Shown one piece after another: positions 48,395 through 58,952 of a stretch of 64,000 nt of DNA. Location: the NCBI GenBank assembly GCA_018350325.1, contig JAEVLN010000009.1, forward strand, positions 1,571,388-1,635,387, given 5' to 3'. The position numbers and the translations under genes were made by a program. Within the stretch, counting starts at the first letter, position 1, and every line of letters begins with the position of its first letter. The notes under the pieces are model-generated. The model was not told the DNA's origin, searched no databases, and saw only the letters and a list, made by a program, of their open reading frames with translations. This DNA is from Globodera rostochiensis. Its lineage: Eukaryota > Nematoda > Chromadorea > Rhabditida > Heteroderidae.

Positions 48395-48916
48395 GTGTTA
48401 ACGTTAAAATAAAATAAAATGCCAAAATGTTAGGAGAAAATACACGCCGCACTCGTCGAACTGGTGAACAAGGCACACCGGATGCAAACCAGGTATCCCG
48501 GATCCTGGACATCCGGATACCGGTGTCCTGGATGATTTGCCCAAAACACCCGGATACCGGTCCCGGTTCCGGATACCCGTTCTTGTCCAACCCTACTCGA
48601 CAGATATTGAAACAGCAGTTAATTAATTTATAAATACAATTAATAAAATGAAAATCATGCAAATAAATAATAAAAATGTTTATTTTTAATATTGATAATA
48701 TTATTTTAACAATTCTAGGCAAGTCTTTAAAGCAAGTATGCATATAGATTTGGTAGCGGTATATAATTGCTTAATACATAAAAAAAAAATGCGAAACATT
48801 TAAATATAAAATGGTAATTAGCTGTTGTTAATAAAATTATTTTTTAAATGATTTTAATAAAAAAGTAACATAAATTATACACGGCACGGTCACAAGGGAA
48901 TTGTGTGGCGGCATAT

Positions 48917-51570
48917 TCAAAGAAATACACAATAATATACAAATATCGACAGCAGAATAAAGGCATATTGTGAAAGTGGAGGTAAATGCCGCATATTCTT
49001 GCACGGTAGCGACTTCAGTTTCCCGTATTGAGCCTCATAATCGCTCAGTTTTGTTCCAATGACCGAAAATACAGTCGGCATCGGCACTCCGTCTTCACAT
49101 TCGCCATTGTTCTAAAAATGTTTTTTAAATTTGTTCATCAAAATCATAAACATTATTTGCATACTTTGTAATGCCACATCAAGTGCTTTTTCTGGTCCGA
49201 CAAAGTTACATTGGCCAATTCAGCCAGAATTCCGGTGTAAAGCACATCCTCCAAATAAAAGCCGTCAACTTGTCGGGTATGCAACCAAATGGCTTTAATC
49301 GTTGCCGGAGTGGTCAAATAAACGGTGCCCTGCATGAAGTCGGGGTACACGTCCTTGGGGTACATTTCCTTCGGGGCGTACCTTTAAACTTTCATTTTTG
49401 TGAAGGTTTCCAATCGCTGAACGTATGCCAGGGAATTTAGATTTCTGACTTCCGAGATTTTTTCCGATTTCTAAAACTTTGAGACCTCGGGTATTCCAAT
49501 TTCCGAAATTTTTTTAGGCCTCGGACAATTTCCGATTTTTTTTTGGAGGTCATCGGCTCCCTTCCCTGATGCATGCATATTGATTGATTAAACTCATTAA
49601 GAGACTGAAAAGCACCAAAAAGCGAAGCAAAAAATAATTTATTTTAAAAGTTTAATCGATTTATTAGAGTTGGGACCGTCAGTTCGGAAATTTTTTGATT
49701 GGACCGGAAATGGTGATTTAAAAAAGGAATGGCATCCACATCATCATTATTAATTACCATTTGCTTTTTGGATTTCGAATTGGAAGTGATTGGTGGAAAA
49801 GTTCTCCAAAATACACCAGCGGATTTTTGACGGCAATTGGACGGAATTTTTTGCCCGTCCAATGCGCCAAACGTCGCAAATGCACCAGCGCGTCGTCGTC
49901 CACTTTCAGCACCCATTCGGCATTGGCACAAAACGATTGTTGCCATTCGAAGCCGCCGTACACCTCAAATATTTATTTAAAATTATTTGTTGTAAAAATC
50001 TTTCAAGGATTGATTGTACGGTACCGGGTCTTTTGGGGGAAACCGGTCCGGCATTATAAGAGAGTTTTGGAGTATACTCGGAACAAAACTTTTGTACCAA
50101 AATCGAAAAATTGACCATTTCAGTACTGGGCCCGGTTTCCCCCAAAAGTTCCGGTCCCGTACAACAAATAATCCGAGTCCCGGAAAATTGGTCACCAAGG
50201 AAAATTGGTCATCAGGACATTTCGAGTTTTTACTTCTAACTTTTTCAATCAACTCTAAAAGCTTAACTTTCTTTTGCTTTGTTACTCAGCTCGAAGAAAT
50301 CTTTGATTGATACTAATTGCAACTAATTAGCAGGGCTGGCACTTTTAGGCAAATGCCTATTTTTTCTGCGAACTTGGCACAGTGAGTTAAAAGCACGAAA
50401 AACATGTTTTTAGCTTTATTTGGAGCTTCTAGAGTGGACTTTATAATGCCTATTTATGCCTATTTTGGGTTTTTTGTGCCTAATGCCTATTTCGACATTT
50501 TTGTGCCTATTTCATGCCTATTTCGACATTTTTGTGCCTATTTCTTGCCTATTTTGACATTTTTGGCGATTTTTTTCAAGATTTTGAGATATTTTGCAAA
50601 AAATGCCAAAAATAAAGTCAAAAATAGCAAGCACGAAAAAAAAATTTTCAAAAGCACCATCACGTGTGGCAAAATTTCGAGAGCGTTTTTTTCGGCATAC
50701 AAACATTTTTGCAGACAATTGGATGCGCTTTACGCGGAAAATATTGAACAATTTTTGATTTGTAACTGCAATAAGCAGAAATGATCGCTTATTTTTTGTT
50801 TGTTAAAACCTTCGGTAAAAAATTTTATTTGCCTATTTTTGTGCCTATTTCATGCCTATTTTAGAACTTTTTTGTGCCTATTTAGGCGCCTATTTTGCAA
50901 TTTTTAGTGCCTAAAAGTGCCAGCCCTGCTAATTAGGCTTAGTATAACCAAAGTTAGCGTAGAGGGGTGCGAGTTTTCTTGGGAGCGAACCACTTTTCAG
51001 CTTACAACATTTTTAAAAGTCTACAGAATACGAAGAATTTATTACCATTTGACAGCAATTATTCTGAAGAGCTTTTTGCAAAAGAAAGTTAAGCTTTTAG
51101 AATTGTTTGAAATAAGTTAGAACGAAAAACTCGAAATGTCCTGGTGACCAATTTTCCGAAGCTCGGTGACCAATTAATTTTCCGTTCACCCAATAATCCT
51201 ACCTTTAAATGAAGGTGTGCGTAAAGGTCGACGAAGCAATGCAGAAACACCAAATCGCCATGCTCCGCTTGCTCCTCCTCCAACTTCTTTTGAACATCGA
51301 TCGCTTCTCCTTTCCCGGCGTCGGCGATCAAAAAGCGAATCTCTTCGCCTGGGACCTGCACAAAGTTAAAAATTTTGGTACTTTTTTTTCATGAAAATTG
51401 CACCACAAATTCACCGAGTCGTTCATCCACGTTTGCCGAATGGCCTTTCTGGTCTCAAAGCCATTTCTTCGTGACATCGTTAGCATTATCAACTCCGTCT
51501 GATTCGGGCAAGAATTGGCAAATTCCATCCAACATTTTTTGACAATGTTTTTGAATCGAATTTCAAAATG
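48917..51570 (-). CDS. GT31 beta-1,3-glycosyltransferase (galactosyltransferase family), 5' end not found
   Basis: Golgi-type glycosyltransferase of family GT31 (Galactosyl_T domain), adding a sugar in beta-1,3 linkage from UDP-sugar. Exons on the minus strand: 51415-51570 (NGFETRKAIRQTW, the family's RRxAIRxTW box), 51203-51355 (EEEQAEHGDLVFLHCFVDLY), 49758-49963 (ANAEWVLKVDDDALVHL, DDD metal-binding motif), 49165-49381 (GTVYLTTPATIKAIW and DGFYLEDVLYTG, the EDV box), 48917-49111 (final exon, stop at 48917). All join in phase with GT-AG introns. The donor substrate and linkage are inferred from the family. The first exon with the membrane anchor is not visible; repeats start right upstream. 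The 49964-51202 intron contains nested inverted repeats and a MITE. Confidence 0.88.
50185..51185. repeat. Inverted-repeat element in GT31 intron
   Basis: The arms at about 50185-50295 and 51065-51185 share GGACATTTCGAG, AGCTTAACTTTCTTTTG and GGTGACCAATTTTCC in inverted orientation. The hAT-like MITE 50331-50928 sits in the middle. A further short inverted pair (TACCGGGTC...GGGGGAAACCGG) lies at 50018-50165. Confidence 0.65.
50331..50928. mobile_element. 598-bp hAT-like MITE (TGCCTATTT family)
   Basis: Inverted ends CAGGGCTGGCACTTTTAGGC and a perfect 8-bp target duplication CTAATTAG (50323-50330, 50929-50936). Both flanks of the interior iterate TGCCTATTTTGACATTTTTG-like words. The open frames inside are repeat-derived. 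Confidence 0.92.
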
Positions 51571-52307
51571 CTAAAAATATTTCAAATTGTTAAGTTATTT
51601 AATTATAGGCTTTCAAAAGGAAAAAACAACCTTTTAAGTACTAATGACCCCAAAGCTCTGGGTGGCTTAGGCCTAAGCCTAATGAACCCATAAGTCTAAC
51701 TTTTCCCCAGTTACCTATTCTATCCGGCTTTGGAGTTACTTAAATAAGCAATTTTTACCTTAATTTAGGCAACCAATTCAAAAACCGTTTTAAATTCTTA
51801 ATTTTATTTTCTATTGACAAATTCGTAATCAGTGCACAAATAACGGCCTCCGGACAATCCGTCAGAGGACAATCCGTCAGTGCCCAATCCGTCAGAGGAC
51901 AATCCGTCAGTGGACAATCCGTCAGAGGACAATCCGTCAGTGCCCAATCCGTCAGAGGACAATCCGTCAGAAAATTTTTCTTTTTAAACCACAATTTAAA
52001 CCATTTATTTGGAGGAAAATCGTGCCTACGTGTTGGCACGGGTTAAAACATCATATATAAACTTTCCCCTGTTATTCAATCCGGCTTTAGTCTTACTTAA
52101 AATTTTTTCTTCAAAATTCGACCGTCTCAAAAACTGGTTTAAATCAACAATTTTCATTTCTGTTGACAAATTCGTAATCAGTGCATCAAATAACATATTT
52201 TTAGACAATTTTAGAATAAAAAATATTTCCCACAAATTTTAACCAAAAGGGTCTCTCTCCTCTACAGTTTTTGGCCAACTTAATTTACTAGCAACTTTAT
52301 TTCCGGT

Positions 52308-53192
52308 CAGGGGTGGACGAAATTTCGTTCCGGTTTCGTGTTTTTCGTGTTTTCGTGGGTTTTTTGGGTTTCGTTTTCGTGTTTCGTTTTCGTCATAGAA
52401 TTTTTTTTCGTTTCGGTTTCGTTTTCGTAAATGAAAAAATATTTTTTTCGTTTCGGTTTCGTTTTCGAAAATGAAAAATTTTACAAAAAAATCGAAAAAA
52501 AGAACACCCCTAAAGAATGGACTTTTGGAGATAATTTTAATTTATGGGAGGTAATCTAGTGTTTGACACCACGATACATGGTGGCGTAGTGGTTAGTGTT
52601 GAGCTCATTCAGGTTATCATTTGTCAGGTTCGATTCCCCGGACCTGCGACTCTCTTTTTGAATCTTTCGTGCAAAAATTTGTTCTTAAAAACAATTTAAA
52701 CAGTTTTAAAATTGTTTTACACTTTTAAAAATAAATATTTCGAACTTTCCTTTATAACTTACACAAATCGTATGCTTATTTCTTAATTTTCATTCAAAAC
52801 CAAAGAAAAATTATGAATTTTTGGATCAATTTTCATAACAAAAACCGATAAAATTTAAAAAATTTCTCGGCGGCGCCTATCGGCACCGCCGACTCCCCCC
52901 GTAAATTTTTACAAAATTCTAAATATGGCAAAATTATGGCATTTGCCATAAAAATAGGGCAAATTGGCACTATCAAAAAATTTTCGGTTTTTTTGGTTTC
53001 GTTTCGTACGAAAACGTATATTTTTTCGTTTTCGAGTTTCGTTTTCGTCCTAGAATTGTTTTTCGTTTCGGTTTCGTTTTCGTAAATGAAAAAAAAAATT
53101 TTTTCGTTTCGTGTTTCGGTTTCGTCCTAAAAAAATTTTTTCGTTTCGTTTTCGTTTTCGAAAGTGAAAAATTCTGTTTTCGTCCACCCCTG
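52308..53192. mobile_element. hAT-like MITE (GTTTCGTTTTCG family), nested
   Basis: Ends CAGGGGTGGACGAAA / TTTTCGTCCACCCCTG with 8-bp flanks TTTCCGGT and GTTCCGGT (7 of 8 match). The interior has iterated TTTCGGTTTCGTTTTCG on both sides, a tRNA-like module at 52571-52660 and a CGGCGG palindrome at 52867-52891. Comparison with 22400-22450 confirms that the flanking DNA was continuous before insertion. Confidence 0.85.
52571..52660 (+). repeat. tRNA-like module with intact B box
   Basis: GGTGGCGTAGTGGTTAGTG (A box/D arm) and GGTTCGATTCC (B box) about 45 bp later. The T arm can partly pair, but no acceptor stem is evident, so it is a tRNA-derived sequence inside a MITE. Confidence 0.55.
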
Positions 53193-53850
53193 GTTCCGGT
53201 GAAAAATTTTTGCGGATTCGTGATCAGCTCGACGAGAGGAATTGTTTGGTAGTATATTCGTTCGGATCTGGATCACTCCCATTAAAGTAGTTAATCCAAA
53301 ATTTCAGTGCCAACTTTCCAAGGAATTTTTCGCCCGAAATTAATATTAATGTTATTATCTTATTATATAGGATGTTTTTTAACCCGTGCCAACACGTAGG
53401 CACGATTTTTCCTACAAATAAATGGTTTAAATTGTGGTTTAAAAAGAAAAATTTTCTGACGGATTGTCCTCTGACGGATTGTCCACTGACGGATTGTCCT
53501 CTGACGGATTGTCCTCTGACGGATTGTCCACTGACGGATTGTCCTCTGACGGATTGGGCACTGACGGATTGTCCTAGCTTCACAAATAACCTACAGTATT
53601 TGCATACAATTTTTTTAGAATAAAAAAAATTTTCCACAATTTTGATCGATGACGGAGTCGATGATATATAAATTCAGGAAAAACTAAAGTTTTTTGATAT
53701 TTTTTTCCATTATTTGAATATCTTCACAAAATTGAATTTTGAAAAAAATTGTATTTTACCAGACAAATTTAGAAATCCCTTTTTTTAACAAAAAATATAG
53801 AAATAATAAAGCAAAAGACTAGTAAAACGAAAAAAATTGGGAATTAATTT

Positions 53851-54116
53851 TTAAGACATTCGAACCTTCATGCCGGCGAACCATTTTGTGCCATTCTTTC
53901 CATCGCTAAAAATAATTTTAAAAAATATTGGTTGTTTTGAAAAATAATTTGCATTTGTTTTCAATGGACAGCCAAATAATTGCAAATGACATGCGCTTAT
54001 ACTTTTTATTAATTAAATCAAATTAGAGGTAATTACCCTTCTTTGATTTTGCCGTCTGCCAACATAGTCAGGCCAATAAAAACAACTAGAAAAAACATAA
54101 AACTCATTTTTTGCAT
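53851..54116 (-). CDS. Small secreted peptide, 44 aa
   Basis: Exon 1 (54037-54116) starts MQKMSFMFFLVVFIGLTML, a strong signal peptide, then ADGKIKEG. A 131-nt intron (GTAATT...TTTTAG) leads to exon 2 (53851-53905), which ends KWFAGMKVRMS and stop. Splicing joins EG to DGKNGTKWF in frame. The mature part would be only about 24 residues, basic and without cysteine. It could be a secreted effector-like or antimicrobial peptide, and no family is recognised. A second ATG three codons in is an alternative start. Confidence 0.5.
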
Positions 54117-54283
54117 AGAATTTTGTTCGAATTGAATGAATAAGTGATTGGATGAACAAATGGAATGAATGGAATTTGCTGTTGCTGAAAAAGCCATGGC
54201 AAATGAGTCATCATTTGTGGACAGTTTTGCCGGCTTATTCTTTTAATGGGGCCGCAAATCAGACTAGAGGCCGCACAAAAGTA

Positions 54284-54356
54284 AATAAGTGGTTACACTC
54301 AAGCGGATTCGAACCCACACAAACATTTTACCTTACAGAAAGAATACCACTAACCC
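54284..54356 (-). repeat. tRNA-like module, minus strand
   Basis: On the minus strand GGGTTAGTGGTATTC (A box) is followed by GGTTCGAATCC (B box) at normal tRNA distance. The flanks do not form a clear acceptor stem. Probably a SINE head or pseudo-tRNA. A patch of iterated CCCCGACC words follows at 54484-54600. Confidence 0.5.
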
Positions 54357-54813
54357 ATCAATATTATGTCAGACTTTTTGTAAAAAAGAAATACATTTTT
54401 TTGTCAAAAAGTGCGCCAAGACCATAGCCCTGCCTTTGGCAAAAATATGAATTTTTTCACTCGATGGATGCAATCTTTAGGGCTGTATGTTAGTTAACCC
54501 CGACCCCGAGAATAGGGTTCGGGGTCTGCGGGGTTGGAGTGTCGGGGTCGGGGAAAACCCCCGAAAAATGGCCTAAATTTGCGAGGTCGGGTTCCAACCC
54601 TAATTTTAACCATGGTATCTGGTTAAATAACCATCAACTTGCTTCTTTTACGATCTGTTACAAAATTGGCTTTTTTAATTTCAAAAAATTTTATTTTGTG
54701 TTTTTAGCTCGATGAAATAATAAAATTGTTTCTAAAATAAATCACTGCAATATACAAATCATTTATTCTTACAGTATCATTTTAAGGAACATAAATTTTT
54801 GTTCTTCAACCGC

Positions 54814-54958
54814 TCATATCGCTGGATAGAAAGTGCGTCGTTGTGTCGATCGATGTCGCACATCGACGATTTCATGGGCAAAACGGTGACCACACTGAAT
54901 GATGAGTCGACGGACGGCACAGTCGCTGATCTGAACCCATTGGCCTGAGGTCAGTTGC
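54814..54958 (-). CDS. Stranded 3' terminal exon, unrecognised
   Basis: After a very good acceptor (TTTTATTTTAG) the frame reads LTSGQWVQISDCAVRRLI then HRFAHEIVDVRHRS and stops at 54814. A polyadenylation-type AATAAA follows near 54762 on the same strand. A donor (CTATG|GTAATG) 60 bp upstream, near 55024, suggests a preceding exon, which ends where the duplicated GH32 segment begins (about 55063). The rest of the gene may have been cut off by that duplication. The plus-strand frame through here is a shadow. Confidence 0.45.
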
Positions 54959-55337
54959 CTAAAATAAAAGTGATCGAATGGCCCAGAACCCTTTTGCCAA
55001 ATTATTGTTCAAAACATTACCATAGAGTAAAAATATTTTTCGATAATAAATGAATATTTTACTAGACATTATGGCCCAATTTTCAAATGATTATGATTTT
55101 TACAAAATGTGGGGGTGCCAGTAGTGGGTCGTCGTGGTTGGCACATTTACATTAAATTCAGTGGTGGCAACCAGTCATAGGAAATCCGACGAAAACGTAA
55201 TGACAAAAATTCTGCGCTTCAAACAAGCACGCTGTAAAATCGATGAATGTCGGGCCAAAATGGCCATATTTAAGCTCGCCCATTCAAAAACAATTCACTC
55301 TCCACCTAAACATTTTGATTTTCCGTCATTCCTCGGG

Positions 55338-58300
55338 ATGCCAAGTTCCAGTGCAAAAAACATGCTGCTGCTTGCCTTTCTGTTTGCCACTTCACTATTT
55401 CTAATCCACGGCACTGGCACTGAAGGTGTATCTCGGGTCAACGTGTTGCTGCTGGATGATAGCACATTGCATGTTTGGGTTCGACCTGTCAAAAAGGGCG
55501 AAGTCAGTTCTGAGATTGTTGACGCGATGCCATGGGAGCAATTTATTCGTTAACCAGGTCGCCAAGGTGTATTTGTGCCCCCCAACTGAAGCCGGAACGA
55601 TTGAGCAGTCCGGACAACTTATTGCCGAGTGCAAGCAGTACTCGAGCGACCTTTGGCACGACTTCATCGAAATCAACGGCAAAACAGCAGGCGCTTACAC
55701 GCTGACATGGACAGAAACGACACATGCGTCATTGGTTTATGTGTTTAAGCCAAAAACGGTTAGTTTTTTTTTGGAAAATTGAATACCCCCCAACTCTTGA
55801 GATCAGAATTACAGCACTCCGATTTTTTATTATTTCTATCAAAAAATAGAAATTTTAAACGATTAAAATTTTGTATTTTAATTTGAATCTTGCTTCACAG
55901 GTTCTGGAGGAAGGCATCCGCATACTTTTCATCGGTGAAGAAGCCAAATTGCCCAACTTAGAGGGAAGCTACCATTTCCGAGCTCCATTTGGTTAATTAC
56001 CCTTTTAAATAATCAAAATTCATTTTTAATTATTCACAATTTTAAATTTAGGCTGGAACAGCGACACGTGTGGCTTTAACAGGTCCAAGGATGGACTGTT
56101 CCATTTGTTCTATCAACACTTTCCACACGCTGTACAATGGTAAAACAATTTAATTATTTGGAATTATTGTTTAATCAAATTTAAAAAGGTACTCCATGCA
56201 TTGGGGACACGCTGTCAGCAAAGATTTGATCAATTGGGTCCATTTGCCAATATTCATGATACCCCCGAATTTGCTGCACTTGGACTTCGAGAATGGCCAT
56301 TTCACCGGCTCTTCAATCAATTTGCCAAACGGCGAATTGGGCGTGTTTTGGAGCCAACGAATATGTCAGTGTCCGTTAAAGTCAATTAATTTAGGCTTAA
56401 TTAAACCGGGGCTGGTCAAAAAGTGTCCGTCAGCATTTATAATTAAAGCATAAAGTCAATTAATTGGGGCTTAATTAAACCGGGGCTGGTCAAAAAGTGT
56501 CCGTCAGCATTTATAATTAAGCATAAAGTCAATTAATTTAGGCTTAATTAAACCGGGGCTGGTCAAAAAGTGTCCGTCAGCATTTATAATTTAAGGATAA
56601 AGTCAATTAATTGGGGCTTAAGTAAATTGAACATTCTGTACCAATCCCGGTCCTAGCCAAACCAAAACTCATTTCATAAATATCTTAACAATTTTCAAAT
56701 GTTAAAAAAATATTTATTATTAATGTTTTAATTGGGTTTAAAATTCCAAATTTTCAGCTGATGTTCCCAGGGGCACAGTGGCTGAATACCCATGGCGAGA
56801 ACTTCAACAATATGTGACGACAAAAGTCCGAATATTTATTAATTTTAAATTTTTTAATTTTATTTTTCACAGAATTTGATTCGTCCGGACTGGACAACAC
56901 ATAAAACAATCATTGAAAGATTCCCAACTGTTGATCCTCCACTTGGAAATAATTTCCATGACCCAGTTGTGTTTCTTGGGCCAGGAGGTGCGTTTATTTA
57001 GGAAATTTGAATTATTATTTATTTATAATTAAATTTATGTATTATTCATTAAACTTTTAAATATATTATGATCAATCCGAATGATGGATTCAGGCTACTA
57101 CTACATGACTGTTGGAGCTGAACGAAAGAATGGGTCGGCTGGTCTTGTGTTGTTGTACAAAAACAAGAACAAAAATGCAGATCAGCTTGATCGCGATTGG
57201 GAATATCAGGTTAAATGCAAAAAAAACTGTTTTAAATTAAATCAAAACGAAATAAATCAAATGTATTTTAGGGAGTTTTATATGAGGACAAACGGAATGA
57301 AGAGCTGCGAATGTGCGAGTGCCCCATGTTGATCGCCTTGGGCGACCCGCTGAATGCGAACACGGAATGGGTGTTGTCATACATGTCAGACGGAGGCTCA
57401 CATCCCGCTCCCATACGTGGCACGGACGCTGAAGGACGGTAGGTGTGGCACAAAGTCATTTTGGAAACCAATGTTTCAGAGACCGAATGAATCCCCTATT
57501 TGTTGGACGTTTTGATGGAAGAAAGTTTGAGCACAGATTTGTACAAAAGATGGACTTTGCTGGTGGCTCTTTTGCGTACCAAGTATGTGGAAGGATTGGG
57601 GATGGAAAATAAAAAATATTTTTCAAATTTTATTTTGGCATTCCGTCCTTAAGGGCTTCTACGACAAACAATCCGGCAGATCGTACCTCATCGGTTGGAT
57701 CTGCGACATTAGCTGGATCAGCGAGAACACCGGTGACCCAAACTTTGACGGCAGGGGCGGCGCAACGTCGCTCACTTTGCCTAAGGCAAATATTTTTAAA
57801 TAAAAATTATCGTCAAATTTTAATAAATATTTCAATTTAAGTTTAAAAAACAAAAGCAGTTCATTTTATTGTTTTATTGCAGGAATTTGTTCTATCAGAA
57901 AATGGACAATATTTGATGGTCAGACCATTGCCGGAGTTGGCTTCTCTTCGAGAAAAAAAGCAGCCACACGTCATAATGTCGGTTTCGTTTTCAGTCCTTA
58001 AATATTTTTTAAATTAATTTACGGACTTTCATTTAAATTTCATCTTTCGTTAAACATATTTTGTTTTTAATTAACAAAATGATTTCAGAAAAGGCCAACA
58101 AATGCATTTGGAGAAGGGTCAGGCTGAACTCGTCTTCGAGTTCAGTTGGGACAACGGCCGAGAGGAGACATTTGAGTTGCATCTGACGCCAACCCACACA
58201 AATGGCAAGAAATTGGAGTTCCGGATTGACAACAATGGCCTCCAGCTAAAGAGGACCTGGTCTGTTTTTTGTACAAAAAAATCCGTCCTTGGCCTTGTCT

Positions 58301-58952
58301 TGGTCCGGCCGAAATGAATTTCTTTTTCAAAATTCTGATCACCAGTATTAATGTCAATATATGTTTAGGGTGACAAGCAACAAACGCCTGGTGGTCTACA
58401 ATGCCATGCCGACAAAAATTCACATTTTCATCGATTTGGACACTGTCGAATATTTTGCGGACGAAGGCCGATGGTCGGGATCCATTCGCCTGCCTGAAGC
58501 AAGCCAAGAAAAACGAATTGGAACCGTAGAAGTAAGTTGGTTAAATCAAGATTTGCCTGATCAGGTTGATGGGTATGAGGTTTTATTAAAGTTGCATTTT
58601 GAAAAGGCTTAATTAGGTCAATCAACAATGAACTAGATACATGTGAGGGTTAATTAAGCCGTGTTATGATTAGAACCATTTGAATTTCAATATATTTTTA
58701 AAAATTTGTAATTTTCAGCTGAAAAGGGCACCACTGATGCTCAAGGAGGCCAGCATGTGGTATCTGAACTACAAGGCGCACAAATCAGCGTTTCTTCAGC
58801 AAACGGCAAATATAATTAAAATGGAGCCGATCAAAAAACATATTTTTGAAAAACAAAAATCATCTCCAAAAAGTGTATTGGACGCAGAATTTGGAGAATC
58901 ACCGAAAAAGGGAGAACTGCCAGCATTACATACGATTGGACTGAGAAAATGA
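55338..58952 (+). CDS. GH32 fructosidase (invertase-like), copy B
   Basis: Exons: 55338-55517, 55558-55758, 55901-55991, 56052-56139, 56189-about 56365, 56758-56813, 56873-56987, 57094-57209, 57272-57438, 57480-57582, 57654-57785, 57883-57977, 58089-58259, 58369-58531, 58719-58952. Phases join throughout. Start chosen at 55338 because it puts the hydrophobic signal peptide at the N terminus; the frame is open further up. Motifs: WNSDTCG (nucleophile Asp kept; usual WxNDPNG altered), FYQHFPHAVQW, WGHAVSKDLINW, FTGSS, FHDPVVF (Asp kept, Arg replaced by His), CECPML (acid/base Glu kept), YLIGW, and a C-terminal domain with IFIDLDTVEYF. Intron 57786-57882 is GC-AG in both copies. The three catalytic acids are present, so activity is plausible; substrate is inferred. 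Confidence 0.9.
56381..56630 (+). repeat. About 74-bp tandem repeat in GH32 copy B intron
   Basis: The block GTCAATTAATT...CCGGGGCTGGTC...GTCAGCATTTATAATTAA starts at 56381, 56455, 56528 and 56602. Copy A has it once (about 30960-31030), so the expansion arose after the gene duplication. Confidence 0.85.

Larger units (their letters stand above)
51845..53580. mobile_element. Foldback element with 15-bp minisatellite arms
   Basis: The left arm has units GACAATCCGTCAGAG/CCCAATCCGTCAGTG (51850-51970), then a unique part to 52053 ending near CGTGTTGGCACGGG. The right arm (53368-53575) is the inverse, ending in the same array. Ten-base direct repeats CACAAATAAC lie outside (51835-51844, 53581-53590), the Mutator/foldback size. 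A hAT-like MITE (52308-53192) is nested inside. Frames reading LTDCP or SVRGQ are array artefacts. Confidence 0.85.

Noticed and set aside
52571..52660. Functional tRNA gene
   Set aside because: A and B boxes are good, but no acceptor stem or clear anticodon arm can be drawn.
51755..53637. Open frames with LTDCP or SVRGQ repeats
   Set aside because: Direct translation of the 15-bp array in both orientations; no gene context.
57752..57759. GCAGGGGC in the GH32 gene as part of the Helitron octamer system
   Set aside because: A single copy per gene (and its mirror near 29856) is compatible with chance; no series.
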